A stretch of DNA of 64,000 nucleotides from Gemmatimonadota bacterium (lineage in GTDB: Bacteria > Gemmatimonadota > Gemmatimonadetes > Longimicrobiales > Gaopeijiaceae): positions 18,036-82,035 of the forward strand of contig JAJDYN010000002.1 in assembly GCA_022825135.1 (NCBI GenBank), read 5' to 3'. The translations under genes were made by a program, and so were the position numbers. Under the pieces are notes generated by a model. That model saw only the letters and a program-made list of their open reading frames with translations, was not told the DNA's origin and searched no databases. Positions 1 to 9,147 of the stretch are shown here, in pieces. Within the stretch, counting starts at the first letter, position 1. Every line of letters begins with the position of its first letter.

Positions 1-1656
1 GTCATCCTGACGCCCACCGTGATGATCACCGTGGCCGGCCTGGGCGACGCCTACCTGTCGTGGGCGGTGTGCGCGGCGCTGGTGATCAGCGGGGTGACGA
101 CGGCGATCCAGGCGCGCAAGGTGGGGCGCATCGGCGCCGGCTACATCCTCGTCATGGGCAGCACGAGCGCGTTCCTGGCGGTGAGCGTGACGGCCCTCGA
201 GCAGGGCGGGCCGGGGATGCTCGCGACCCTGATCATCGCGTCGGCGCTGGTTCAGTTCGTTCTGGCGGCGCGGATGGCGCTCCTCAGGCGGATCTTCACG
301 CCCATGGTCGCCGGCACCGTGCTGCTGCTCATCCCGGTCACCCTCTCGCCGCTCATCGTGCGCAAGCTGGGCGAGGTGCCCGCGGAGGTTTCGCCCGCCG
401 CGGGCCCGGTCATCGCGGGGGTGACGCTGCTGGTCATGATCCTCGTTCCGCTTCGGGCCTCCGGGGCGCTCCGCCTGTGGGCACCGGCCATCGGCATCGT
501 CGCGGGGTGCCTGACCGCGCGGCTGGGGTTCGGCCTGTACGACACCTCGGCGGTCGCGGAGGCTGCCTGGATCGGGCTGCCGCCGCTGGCCTATCCAGGT
601 GTCGACCTCAGCTTCAGACCGGAGTTCTGGGCGCTTCTGCCGTCCTTCATCATGGTCACGCTGGTGGGCGCGCTGGATACGCTCGGGGACGCCATCGCCA
701 TTCAGCGGGTATCGTGGCGCAGGCCGCGCGCGATCGACTTTCGCTCCATCCAGGGCGCGATTGCGGCCGACGGCGTGGGCAATCTGCTCTCCGGACTTTC
801 GGGGACGGTTCCGAACACCACCTACGGCATGAGCATCAGCGTCGCCGAGCTCACCGGCGTCGCCGCCCGCCGCATCGGGATCTGCGTCGGCATCGTCTTC
901 GTGTCGCTCGCGTTTCTGCCCAAGTTCATCAACCTGATCATCGCGATCCCGGGGCCGGTCGTCGCGGCATATTTCATCATCATCGTTGCCCTGATCTTCG
1001 TCTTCGGGATGAAGATTCTGCTGCAGGAGGGCCTGGACTTTCGCAAGGGCCTGGTGGTGGGCGTCGCGTTCTGGCTCGGGCTCGCGTTCCAGTTCGACTG
1101 GATCTACCCGGAGTACTTCCAGGGGATATGGGGCGAGCTTCTCGGCAACGGCATGACCGTCGGCGGCTTCACCGTCATCCTGCTTGCGATGTTCGAGGAA
1201 CTGGTCGGGGGGCGGCGGTCGCGTCTGAAGACCCGGCTCACGCCCGGAATCTGGTCCGAAATCGACGACTTCATGGTGACGTTCGCCGCGCGCAAGCGCT
1301 GGGGCGAGGACATGGAGCGGCGCCTGCGCGCCGTGGGCGAGGAGACCGCGCACATCCTCATGCGCGGAGATGAAGAGAGAGATGGAGACGCGGACGAGTC
1401 GGAACGTCGCCTGCTTCTCATCGCCGGCAGCGACGGCGACGCAGCCGACCTCGAGTTCATCGCCACCACCGACGAGACGAACATCGAGGACCAGCTGGTG
1501 ATGCTGAGCGAGGGAGCCCCCACCGGCGGGTCGGAGATCCCGCTGAGGCTGCTCCGGCACTACGCCTCATCCATACGCCACCAGCAGTATCACGACATCG
1601 ACATCCTGTCGATACGGGTGGAGAGCGCGGCGCAGCCGGGCGGGGGGATCGACTAG
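1..1656 (+). CDS. NCS2-type xanthine/uracil permease, 5' end cut by window start; extra cytoplasmic C-terminal domain
   Basis: Frame open from base 1; multi-TM protein with 'LSWAVCAALVISGVTTAIQARKVGRIGAGYILVMGSTSAFLAVSVTAL' typical of NCS2 permeases. Confidence 0.85.
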   Translation, partial: VILTPTVMITVAGLGDAYLSWAVCAALVISGVTTAIQARKVGRIGAGYILVMGSTSAFLAVSVTALEQGGPGMLATLIIASALVQFVLAARMALLRRIFTPMVAGTVLLLIPVTLSPLIVRKLGEVPAEVSPAAGPVIAGVTLLVMILVPLRASGALRLWAPAIGIVAGCLTARLGFGLYDTSAVAEAAWIGLPPLAYPGVDLSFRPEFWALLPSFIMVTLVGALDTLGDAIAIQRVSWRRPRAIDFRSIQGAIAADGVGNLLSGLSGTVPNTTYGMSISVAELTGVAARRIGICVGIVFVSLAFLPKFINLIIAIPGPVVAAYFIIIVALIFVFGMKILLQEGLDFRKGLVVGVAFWLGLAFQFDWIYPEYFQGIWGELLGNGMTVGGFTVILLAMFEELVGGRRSRLKTRLTPGIWSEIDDFMVTFAARKRWGEDMERRLRAVGEETAHILMRGDEERDGDADESERRLLLIAGSDGDAADLEFIATTDETNIEDQLVMLSEGAPTGGSEIPLRLLRHYASSIRHQQYHDIDILSIRVESAAQPGGGID

Positions 1657-1724
1657 GAGCAGCCGTTCAATGCGGGCTCGGACGGGGTCGGCGGCGGCAC
1701 GGAGTAGGGTCGAGCGAGGGAATG

Positions 1725-1752
1725 TTAGTACGATGATGTACATCGTAGCTAA
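1725..1752. promoter_or_regulatory. Imperfect inverted repeat (terminator or operator candidate)
   Basis: TTAGTACGATG-ATGTA-CATCGTAGCTAA; arms match apart from one inserted base; in the AT-richer gap between the permease and ku. Confidence 0.4.
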
Positions 1753-1865
1753 TCGTCACTTATCGCAGTAAACTCGCATAACATCGCCATAAATCGTCAC
1801 CCGGCGTGACGTGGATACGGCAATCCCGGTCGCGATCCACGAACTTGAAACGACCTTCTTCATGG

Positions 1866-2696
1866 TCAACCCGAGGCCGCCTTCCGCGCCGGCTTCGCCG
1901 TCGTCCCTTCGTCCGCCTCTCCGCCCTCTCCCGCGATGCTCGCCTTCAGCGCCGCCATGAGGTCGATGATCTGGGCCTGGGGCTCGGCCGAGGGCGCGAC
2001 CGTGATCTGTTCGCCATCGATCTTCTGCTGGATGAGTTCCAGCTGGCGCTCGCGCACCTCGTCCTTGTAGTCGTCGGGCTCGAATTCCTCCGCGGTCCGC
2101 TGCTCGATCATCTGGACCGCCAGGTCGAGTTCCGCGGGGTTGATCTCCCCCTCCTCGACCGGGACCTCGTCCCACGACCGGACCTCGGTCTTGTAGCGCA
2201 ATTGCTCGAGCATCAACCCGTCCCTGTACGGGCGCACCATCACCAGGTACTGCTTGCCGCGGGTGGCGAAGCGGGCGACCGCCACGCGTCCCGTCTGCTC
2301 CAGCGCGGCCGCCAGCAGGCGATAGGCGCGGGCGCCGCCCCGGTCCGGCCCCAGGTAGTAGGCCCGGTCGAAGTACACCCGCTCCACCTGCTCGGCGGGG
2401 ACGAACTCGGCAATCTCGATGGCGTCGGTCTTGGGCTGTTCCAGCACCTTGAGTTCATCGGGCTCAAGGATCACGAACTGGTTTTTCGCGAACTGGTATC
2501 CCTTGACCATGTCGTCCTTGGGCACGACTTGGTTGTTGTCGGGGTTGAAGTACTGCTGACGCACCCGGACGCCGGTCTTCCGGTCGATCCAGTTGAAGCT
2601 GACGCGCGCGCCCGACTTGCTGGTCGCGAACAGCTTCACCGGGATCGTGACGAGACCGAAGGAGATGCTGGAGGTTCCGATCGCTCGTGCGGCCAT
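1866..2696 (-). CDS. ku: Ku protein (bacterial NHEJ)
   Basis: MAARAIGTSSISFGLVTIPVKLFATS... through EEFEPDDYKDEVRERQLELIQQKIDG; canonical bacterial Ku. Confidence 0.97.
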   Translation of the reverse strand: MAARAIGTSSISFGLVTIPVKLFATSKSGARVSFNWIDRKTGVRVRQQYFNPDNNQVVPKDDMVKGYQFAKNQFVILEPDELKVLEQPKTDAIEIAEFVPAEQVERVYFDRAYYLGPDRGGARAYRLLAAALEQTGRVAVARFATRGKQYLVMVRPYRDGLMLEQLRYKTEVRSWDEVPVEEGEINPAELDLAVQMIEQRTAEEFEPDDYKDEVRERQLELIQQKIDGEQITVAPSAEPQAQIIDLMAALKASIAGEGGEADEGTTAKPARKAASG

Positions 2697-2775
2697 GATG
2701 TCCCCGGGGAATCGGTATCCGTAATCGGCAGGGGAGCTTACATGATGGTTGCGAGGGTCGGCAAAGGGAAGGCCG

Positions 2776-5301
2776 ATGCCTGATCGCGCATCCCGCGACA
2801 AGCTCGCCGAGTATCGCGCGAAGCGGCAGGCGTCCCGCACCCCGGAGCCGTTCGGCGGCGCCTCGCTTGCCGGGAGCCGCCTCTTCGTGGTGCAGCAGCA
2901 CGATGCCACGCGCCTGCACTGGGACTTCCGGCTGGAGCTCGACGGGGTGCTGCTCTCGTGGGCCGTTCCCAGGGGGCCGTCGCCCAACCCGCAGGACAAG
3001 CGCATGGCCGTCCACGTGGAGGATCACCCGCTGGACTACGCGGAATTCGAGGGGGTGATCCCGGAGGGCAACTACGGGGCCGGCTCGGTCATCCTGTGGG
3101 ACAAGGGCGTGTGGGTGCCGGTCGAGGATCCGCGCGCGGGGCTCGAGAGCGGCAAGCTGCTCTTCGATTTGCGGGGCTTCAAGCTGAACGGCCGCTGGAC
3201 GCTGGTGAAGACGCGCCAATCCGAGAACTCGTGGCTCCTGATCAAGGAGTCCGATGCGTGGGTGGACGAGCGCGGCACCGGAGCCTACCCGGTCGAGTCG
3301 GTCTATTCGGGGCTCGCGGTGAACGAGGTGGCGCATCCGGAGCGGCGCCAGGCCGCCGTGGAGGAACGGGCCCGGGAGCTGGGTGTGCGGGAGGGACGGG
3401 TCGAGTCCCGCACGGTGCGGCCGATGCTCGCGACCTCGCGCGACGCCCCGTTCACGCGCCCCGGGTGGGTGTTCGAGATCAAGTACGACGGCTACCGCAT
3501 CATCGGGGCCCGCGAAGGGGGCGAGGCGGTGCTCTGGTCGAGGAACGGAAACGATCTCACCGCGACCTTCCCGGAAATCGCCCGGGCCGTGCGCGGCCTC
3601 CCGTTCGGCCATGTGATCGTGGACGGCGAGGTGGTGGTCCACGACGCCGCCGGGCTGCCCAGCTTCGCCCGGCTGCAGAAGCGCGGCCGCCTGCAGAACC
3701 ACGCCGACATCCAGCGCGCGGCGGTCGAGCTCCCCGCCCGCATGTACGTCTTCGACCTGCTGGCCGTGGGGGACCTGGACCTGCGCGGCCTGCCCCTGCT
3801 GGCGCGCAAGCAGGTGCTGCGCGAGGTGCTGCCTCCCGCGGGGCCGCTGCACTACTGCGATCACATTCCCGAGACGGGCGAGGTGATGTACGAACACGTC
3901 ACCCAGATGCGCCTCGAGGGCATCGTCGCCAAGAAGGCGGACAGCATCTACGTGTCAGCGCGTTCGGGCTCGTGGATGAAGATCCGGGCCGTGGAGACCG
4001 GGGACTTCGTCGTCGTGGGCTGGTCGGAGCCGCCGGAAGACCGGTCCGGGCTGAGTTCGCTGCACCTGGCGCGCTACCGGGGCGACACGCTGGTGCACGC
4101 GGGCAGCGTCGGCACCGGGTTCACGGTCGAACAGCTCACCGACATCCGCGAGATGCTTCTGGAGATCGAGGTCGGAGAGTGTCCGGCGACCGGAGAGGGG
4201 GTGTTCGTGGCCGGCCGGGTGCAACGCTGGGTCCGGCCCGAGCTGGTCGCGGAGGTGCGCTACAAGAACTGGACGGAGGCGGGTCTGCTGCGCCATCCGT
4301 CCTTTGTCCGCTTTCGCGAGGACAAACGGCCGCGGGAGTGCATCCTCGAGGACGACGCGGCATCGGGCGAGGCGCTGGCCGAGCCCCTGCCGGTGCGGGC
4401 CCCGAGCGTCGCGCGCGATGTGCATTTCACCAACCTGGACAAGGTGTTCTGGCCGGAGGAGGGCTACACCAAGGGCGATCTCATCGACTACTACCGGGCC
4501 ATCTCGCCCTGGCTGCTCCCGTATCTCGCGGACCGAGCCCTGGTCATGACGCGCTACCCGGACGGCATCGACGGCAAGTCGTTCTACCAGAAGGACGCGC
4601 CCGAATGGGCCCCGGACTGGCTGCGCACCGAGACGGTCTTCTCGGAGAGCTCCGGGCGCGATCTGAACTACTTCGTCGCCGATTCGCCGGAGGCCATCCT
4701 CTACATCGCGAACATGGGCACCATCCCGCTGCACATCTGGCACAGCCGCCTGGAGACGCCTTCCCGCCCGGACTGGTGCGTGCTGGACCTGGATCCCAAA
4801 GACGCTTCGTTCAGCGATGTCATCCGCGTGGCCCGATGCATCCGCAGGGTGTGCGGGGAGGCGGGACTGCCCTGCTACGTGAAGACGAGCGGGTCGTCAG
4901 GGCTGCATGTCATGATCCCGCTGGGGCGGCGCTGCACCTACGAGCAGTCGCAGCTGTTCGGCGGGGTGATGAGCCGCGTGATCGCGGTCGAGCTGCCGGA
5001 GATCGCCACGGTGGAGCGGCGGGTGAGCCGGCGCGAGGGCAAGGTCTACCTGGACTATCTGCAGAACGGCCACGGCAAGCTGATCGCGGCTCCCTTCTGC
5101 GTGCGGCCCAGGCCGGGCGCCCCGGTCTCCATGCCGCTCGAGTGGAGCGAGGTGGAGGACGGGCTGGCCATCGAGCAGCACACCATCCGGACCGCGCCCG
5201 CGCGCATGGCCGCCCTGGGAGGGGACCCGCTGGCCGCGGTGCTGGAAGAGGAGCCCGACCTGGTTGCCGCGCTCGAGCGGTTGATGGGGTGGTTGAGTTA
5301 G
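2776..5301 (+). CDS. ligD: ATP-dependent DNA ligase LigD (phosphoesterase-ligase-polymerase order)
   Basis: PE domain 'LFVVQQHDATRLHWDFRLELDGVLLSWAVPRG', ligase motif 'FEIKYDGYRIIG', C-terminal primase-like 'VHFTNLDKVFWPEEGYTKGDLIDYYRAI'; divergent from ku. Confidence 0.97.
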   Translation: MPDRASRDKLAEYRAKRQASRTPEPFGGASLAGSRLFVVQQHDATRLHWDFRLELDGVLLSWAVPRGPSPNPQDKRMAVHVEDHPLDYAEFEGVIPEGNYGAGSVILWDKGVWVPVEDPRAGLESGKLLFDLRGFKLNGRWTLVKTRQSENSWLLIKESDAWVDERGTGAYPVESVYSGLAVNEVAHPERRQAAVEERARELGVREGRVESRTVRPMLATSRDAPFTRPGWVFEIKYDGYRIIGAREGGEAVLWSRNGNDLTATFPEIARAVRGLPFGHVIVDGEVVVHDAAGLPSFARLQKRGRLQNHADIQRAAVELPARMYVFDLLAVGDLDLRGLPLLARKQVLREVLPPAGPLHYCDHIPETGEVMYEHVTQMRLEGIVAKKADSIYVSARSGSWMKIRAVETGDFVVVGWSEPPEDRSGLSSLHLARYRGDTLVHAGSVGTGFTVEQLTDIREMLLEIEVGECPATGEGVFVAGRVQRWVRPELVAEVRYKNWTEAGLLRHPSFVRFREDKRPRECILEDDAASGEALAEPLPVRAPSVARDVHFTNLDKVFWPEEGYTKGDLIDYYRAISPWLLPYLADRALVMTRYPDGIDGKSFYQKDAPEWAPDWLRTETVFSESSGRDLNYFVADSPEAILYIANMGTIPLHIWHSRLETPSRPDWCVLDLDPKDASFSDVIRVARCIRRVCGEAGLPCYVKTSGSSGLHVMIPLGRRCTYEQSQLFGGVMSRVIAVELPEIATVERRVSRREGKVYLDYLQNGHGKLIAAPFCVRPRPGAPVSMPLEWSEVEDGLAIEQHTIRTAPARMAALGGDPLAAVLEEEPDLVAALERLMGWLS

Positions 5302-5419
5302 CGGGCCGGGCCGTGAGCGAGTTGCCCGTGCATCGACCGGCGACGGCTATGGCGCACGGCCATGAGGATGGTGACGGCTGCGGAGCCCCGCCATGAAGGC
5401 GGCGACATTCCGCCCCGAA

Positions 5420-5502
5420 GACCCTCCGCAGAGTGTTGCATAATCAAAAAGGCAACATATTGTTGCATCTGCAGTTTTGCAACACCGTGCAGAGGGGCCC
5501 GG
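5420..5502 (+). repeat. ~83-bp palindromic element, copy 1
   Basis: GACCCTCCGCAGAGTGTTGCATAATCAAAAAGGCAACATATTGTTGCATCTGCAGTTTTGCAACACCGTGCAGAGGGGCCC; terminal inverted repeats plus internal GTTGC/GCAAC arms; inverted copy at 29032-29114. Confidence 0.75.
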
Positions 5503-5509
5503 GTGGGGG

Positions 5510-6214
5510 TCATTGCGACGACGAGATCCATCCCGCCACCGCGTCCGCCACCTCCGCCATCACTTCCTCGTGGGTGCGGCCGCTTCTCTTGAGCACCTTG
5601 AACGAGTGGTCCCCGCCGTCGACCACGTGCAGCGTGGCGCGGGACCCCAGCCGCTCGACCACCGGGCGCAGGAAGTCCAGGTTGGCCAGCCGGTCGCGCG
5701 TGCCCTGGACGAACAGCAGGGGCAGGTCGACCTGGTGTAGATGCTCGCTCCGCTCGATGCCGGGGGGCTTGCCGATGCCGTGCAGGGGGAAGCCCAGGAA
5801 GACGATCCCGCGCACGCCCGCGAGCGGGGCGTCCGCCGCGGCCAGCGAGGTCATGCGGCCGCCCATGGACTTGCCCCCCGCGAACAGCGGCAGGTCGGGC
5901 GCGGCCTGGTGCGCCGCCTCCACCGCCTGCCGCACCGTGGCGGTCAGGATGCGTTGCGGGTTGGGGTACCGCCGGCCCGCCTCCATGTAGGGGAACTGGT
6001 AGCGGAGGGTGGCGACCCCGCGCCCGGCCAGCAGCCCCGCCATCTCCTCCATGAAGACGTGGCGCATGCCCGCACCCGCGCCGTGTCCGAGGACCAGCAG
6101 TGCACTCGCTTCGGAGGGCCGCACCAGCAGCGCCGAGACGGAGCCCCCGGCGACCTCGAAGGAGAGGGTACGGGCCTGCTTCATCCGCCGCTCGCGCTCG
6201 TCCGCGGCGCTCAT
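5510..6214 (-). CDS. Alpha/beta hydrolase (dienelactone hydrolase/KANL3-Tex30-like)
   Basis: ALLVLGHGAGAGMRH..., GGKSMGGRMTS nucleophile elbow, VQGTRD, GGDHSF. Start could also be 6184. Confidence 0.85.
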   Translation of the reverse strand: MSAADERERRMKQARTLSFEVAGGSVSALLVRPSEASALLVLGHGAGAGMRHVFMEEMAGLLAGRGVATLRYQFPYMEAGRRYPNPQRILTATVRQAVEAAHQAAPDLPLFAGGKSMGGRMTSLAAADAPLAGVRGIVFLGFPLHGIGKPPGIERSEHLHQVDLPLLFVQGTRDRLANLDFLRPVVERLGSRATLHVVDGGDHSFKVLKRSGRTHEEVMAEVADAVAGWISSSQ

Positions 6215-6227
6215 CCGCGGCGCCCGC

Positions 6228-6503
6228 TCATCCGCCGCTGATCGCGGGAAGCACGAGGATCTCGCTGGCGGCCTCCACCCCCGTTTCCAGCCCGCCCGTA
6301 AAGCGGATGTTCTCGCCGTCCACGAAGATGTTCACATGGGGCCGCAGCGCACCCTGTTCGGTCATCAGCCGGTCATAGAGGCCGGGGTGGGCAGCCCTCA
6401 GCGCGCCGAGCACTCCGCCGACTTCGTCCCTGCCGCCGGCCACCTCCACCACCGCCCGCTCGCCGGCCAGCTCCCGCAGCGCCTCCGGCAGCACGATCCT
6501 CAC
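6228..6503 (-). CDS. MoaD/ThiS-family ubiquitin-like small protein ending in -GG
   Basis: VRIVLPEALRELAGERAVVEVAGG...HVNIFVDGENIRFTGGLETGVEAASEILVLPAISGG*; GTGA overlap with the upstream gene. Confidence 0.88.
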   Translation of the reverse strand: MRIVLPEALRELAGERAVVEVAGGRDEVGGVLGALRAAHPGLYDRLMTEQGALRPHVNIFVDGENIRFTGGLETGVEAASEILVLPAISGG

Positions 6504-7609
6504 GCCACGCACGCCTTCACGCACACGACCGGCGGAAGTCCGTCGCGCACCAGCTCCCAGGAATCGCCGTCGTCGCGCGAGGCGTACACCTTGCCGCTGC
6601 GCGTCCCGAAGAACACCTGACCGGGCGCCAGCGTCGCGAGCGCATCGCGCAGCACCGTTTCGTACGCGTTCTCCTGCGGAAGCCCCTCGGTGAGCGGGTG
6701 CCAGCTCGCCCCGCCGTCCCGCGTCCGGTACACGCGCAGCTTCGCGTCCGGCGTGCAGCGGAAGCCGTCCGACTCGATGGGCACGATGTAGACGGTGTCG
6801 GGATCCCCCGGATGCATCGCCATGGCGAAGCCGAAGTCCGAGGGAACCCCGTTGGCGATGTCGACCCAGGTATCCCCCCAGTCCTCGCTCCTGTAGAGCC
6901 CCCAGTGGTTCTGCAGGAAGAGCCGCCCCGGGTTCACGGGATGATGCGCGATCTTGTGCACGCACTGTCCGAACTCGGGGTGCTTGTCGGGGAGGAACTC
7001 CGCGCGCACGCCGTGGTTGCGCGCCACCCACGTGGCTCCGCCGTCGTCGCTCCGGTAGGCGCCCGCCGCCGAAATGGCGATCATCATGCGCCCGCCCGGC
7101 TCGCCGTCCCCGACGATGGTGTGCAGGCAGAGCCCGCCCGCGCCCGGCTGCCAGCGCTCGCGGTGGGGATGGTTCAGCAGGCCCTCCACCGGCCGCCATG
7201 AGTCCCCGGCGTCGCGCGACTCGAAGAGGCACGCGGGCTCGACCCCCAGGTGGATCACGTCGGGTTCGGCCTCCGAACCCGGCCGGATCTGCCAGATGCG
7301 CTTGAGCGATAGCCCCGAATCCTCCGGAAACCTGACCGGGCGCTCATCCTTCCCGGACCAGCTCCCCCCGAAATCGTCGGAGAAGCGGAGCGTGGTCCCC
7401 CAGAAGGGGCTGCCCGGCGCCGCCCACAGACGCGACCGGCCGGCGCGGTCGTCGTACGCCATCGCGTAGACTTCCTCGCCCGGAAAGTGCGGCCCGTCCA
7501 GGTCCCAGCCGCCCCCGACGCGCGCGCGGCCCAGGAAGGCCCCCTTGGTCGTCCCCAGCAGCAGCACTGTATCCCCGCCGGAGACCTCGAACCGCGCCGA
7601 TGTCTTCAT
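6500..7609 (-). CDS. BNR-repeat / sialidase-like beta-propeller protein
   Basis: Repeated Asp-box motifs (SRDAGDSW, SDDGGATW, SEDWGDTW, TRDGGASW, SRDDGDSW). Confidence 0.9.
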   Translation of the reverse strand: MKTSARFEVSGGDTVLLLGTTKGAFLGRARVGGGWDLDGPHFPGEEVYAMAYDDRAGRSRLWAAPGSPFWGTTLRFSDDFGGSWSGKDERPVRFPEDSGLSLKRIWQIRPGSEAEPDVIHLGVEPACLFESRDAGDSWRPVEGLLNHPHRERWQPGAGGLCLHTIVGDGEPGGRMMIAISAAGAYRSDDGGATWVARNHGVRAEFLPDKHPEFGQCVHKIAHHPVNPGRLFLQNHWGLYRSEDWGDTWVDIANGVPSDFGFAMAMHPGDPDTVYIVPIESDGFRCTPDAKLRVYRTRDGGASWHPLTEGLPQENAYETVLRDALATLAPGQVFFGTRSGKVYASRDDGDSWELVRDGLPPVVCVKACVA

Positions 7610-7815
7610 TGCCACATCCTGAGCATCGTCTTCCACGTCCTGGCATCCCCTTGCAAGAGCCCCCGGCAAAGGGGCAGGTCGAGAAATCTCCCTGATCAGC
7701 AACCCGTTGAAGACTATCGGGAACCGGGGCGGACACAAGACTTGGCGACTGCGCCCCGCGGCTCCGGGGGTGATGTCGTCTGGCGCATCCCCGGGCTCCC
7801 GTGCATCATTCCGCC

Positions 7816-8559
7816 ATGCGCATATGGACGGGAACCAGCGGCTTCTCCTACAAGGAATGGAAGGGCCGCTTCTATCCGGAGAAGCTGCCGCAGCGGGCCT
7901 TCCTCTCGCACTACGCCGGCGAACTGCCCGCCGTCGAGATCAACAACACCTTCTATCGGCTGCCGAAGGTCGATCTGCTGATGAAGTGGGCCGAGCAGGT
8001 GCCCGAGGACTTCCGCTTCTCGATCAAGGCATCGCGCCGGATCACGCATTTCAAGCGGCTTGGGCTCTCAAGCACCGACGAGACGACGTACCTGGTCGAG
8101 ACCTGCGCCACCCTGGGGCCGCGTCTGGGCGTGATTCTCTTCCAAATGCCGCCCAAAATGAAAAAGGACGCGGGGCGTCTGGCCGCCTTCCTGGATCTGC
8201 TTCCCGACGGCACCCGCGCCGCCTTCGAGTTCCGCAACCCCTCCTGGTTCGACGACGAGGTCCGAACCCTGCTGGCGGACCGCGACTTCGCCCTCGTGCA
8301 CGCGGACGTGGACGAACCGCTGCCGGGCCTGCCTCCGGACGCACCCCTGCCCTCCGGCACCTGGGGCTACCTGCGCATGCGCCGCCTCGGCTACACCCTC
8401 GATGAGCTGGAGCGATGGATGGAGCGCGTCCAGGGGCAGGGCTGGGACGACGCGTTCGTCTTCTTCAAACACGAGGACGAGGCCGCCGGGCCGGCGATGG
8501 CGAAGGATTTCCTGTCGCTGGCCGTCCCCTCCTCAGGCGGAGCCCGCGATCCGGAGTAG
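7816..8559 (+). CDS. DUF72 domain-containing protein
   Basis: MRIWTGTSGFSYKEWKGRFYPEKLP...EINNTFYRLP...FVFFKHEDEAAGPAMAKDF. Confidence 0.93.
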   Translation: MRIWTGTSGFSYKEWKGRFYPEKLPQRAFLSHYAGELPAVEINNTFYRLPKVDLLMKWAEQVPEDFRFSIKASRRITHFKRLGLSSTDETTYLVETCATLGPRLGVILFQMPPKMKKDAGRLAAFLDLLPDGTRAAFEFRNPSWFDDEVRTLLADRDFALVHADVDEPLPGLPPDAPLPSGTWGYLRMRRLGYTLDELERWMERVQGQGWDDAFVFFKHEDEAAGPAMAKDFLSLAVPSSGGARDPE

Positions 8560-9046
8560 CGCATCTCGCCCGCGCGGCGTGAGGCGGTATTTCTGATTCC
8601 TCGCTCTCGGCGAGTCGGGACGAGTCATCTCCACGAATCCGGACGCCATCGCCGGGTGCAGGTAGTTCTTTCGGAACGACGGCCGGTGCGAGAGATGCAA
8701 CTCGGCCATCAGGGCGACCGCAGCCTTCGGGCCCGTGTTCAGGGACGCCAGCAGGCGCGCCACTTGGTCGCTTACATGGTCGCTCGACGATACGGAGCGG
8801 AGCGCCGACAGAATCACCCCGAGCATGAACTCGATGAACGCGGTACTCTCACCCGCCTCTGAACTCTGCCGGATGGCCGCGTAGTAGTCGCTTTGTCGGG
8901 CATGAACCAGGCTCTCAACCGGGATACCGGCAAAGAGCGCCTTCCAGCGCGTCAGGATCAGCCTCGGCGCGCCCGATCGCCTCGCCGATCTCTTCGATGC
9001 GCGCGAGGATGGCCGGCGTGATGGCACAGGGTGGGGAATCGGCCAT
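8533..9046 (-). pseudogene. Fic-family gene with internal deletion and frameshift
   Basis: N-terminal frame from 9046 reads MADSPPCAITPAILARIEEIGEAIGRAEAD (Fic N-terminus style); another frame gives the Fic C-terminus RLILTRWKALFAGIPVESLVHARQSDYYAAIRQSSEAGESTAFIEFMLGVILSAL. The HPFxDGNGR core is absent. Confidence 0.75.
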
Positions 9047-9147
9047 TCGCCCTCCGGGTTGGCCGTTTGAGAGGTCGACTTGAGTAATCTAGTATTGCGG
9101 GGACAACCGGCGATCCCACGTTCCGCCCATGCAAGGAGACGACGCCC

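Noticed and set aside
1866-5301. ku/ligD pair as a novel system
   Set aside because: Standard bacterial NHEJ genes in a common divergent arrangement.
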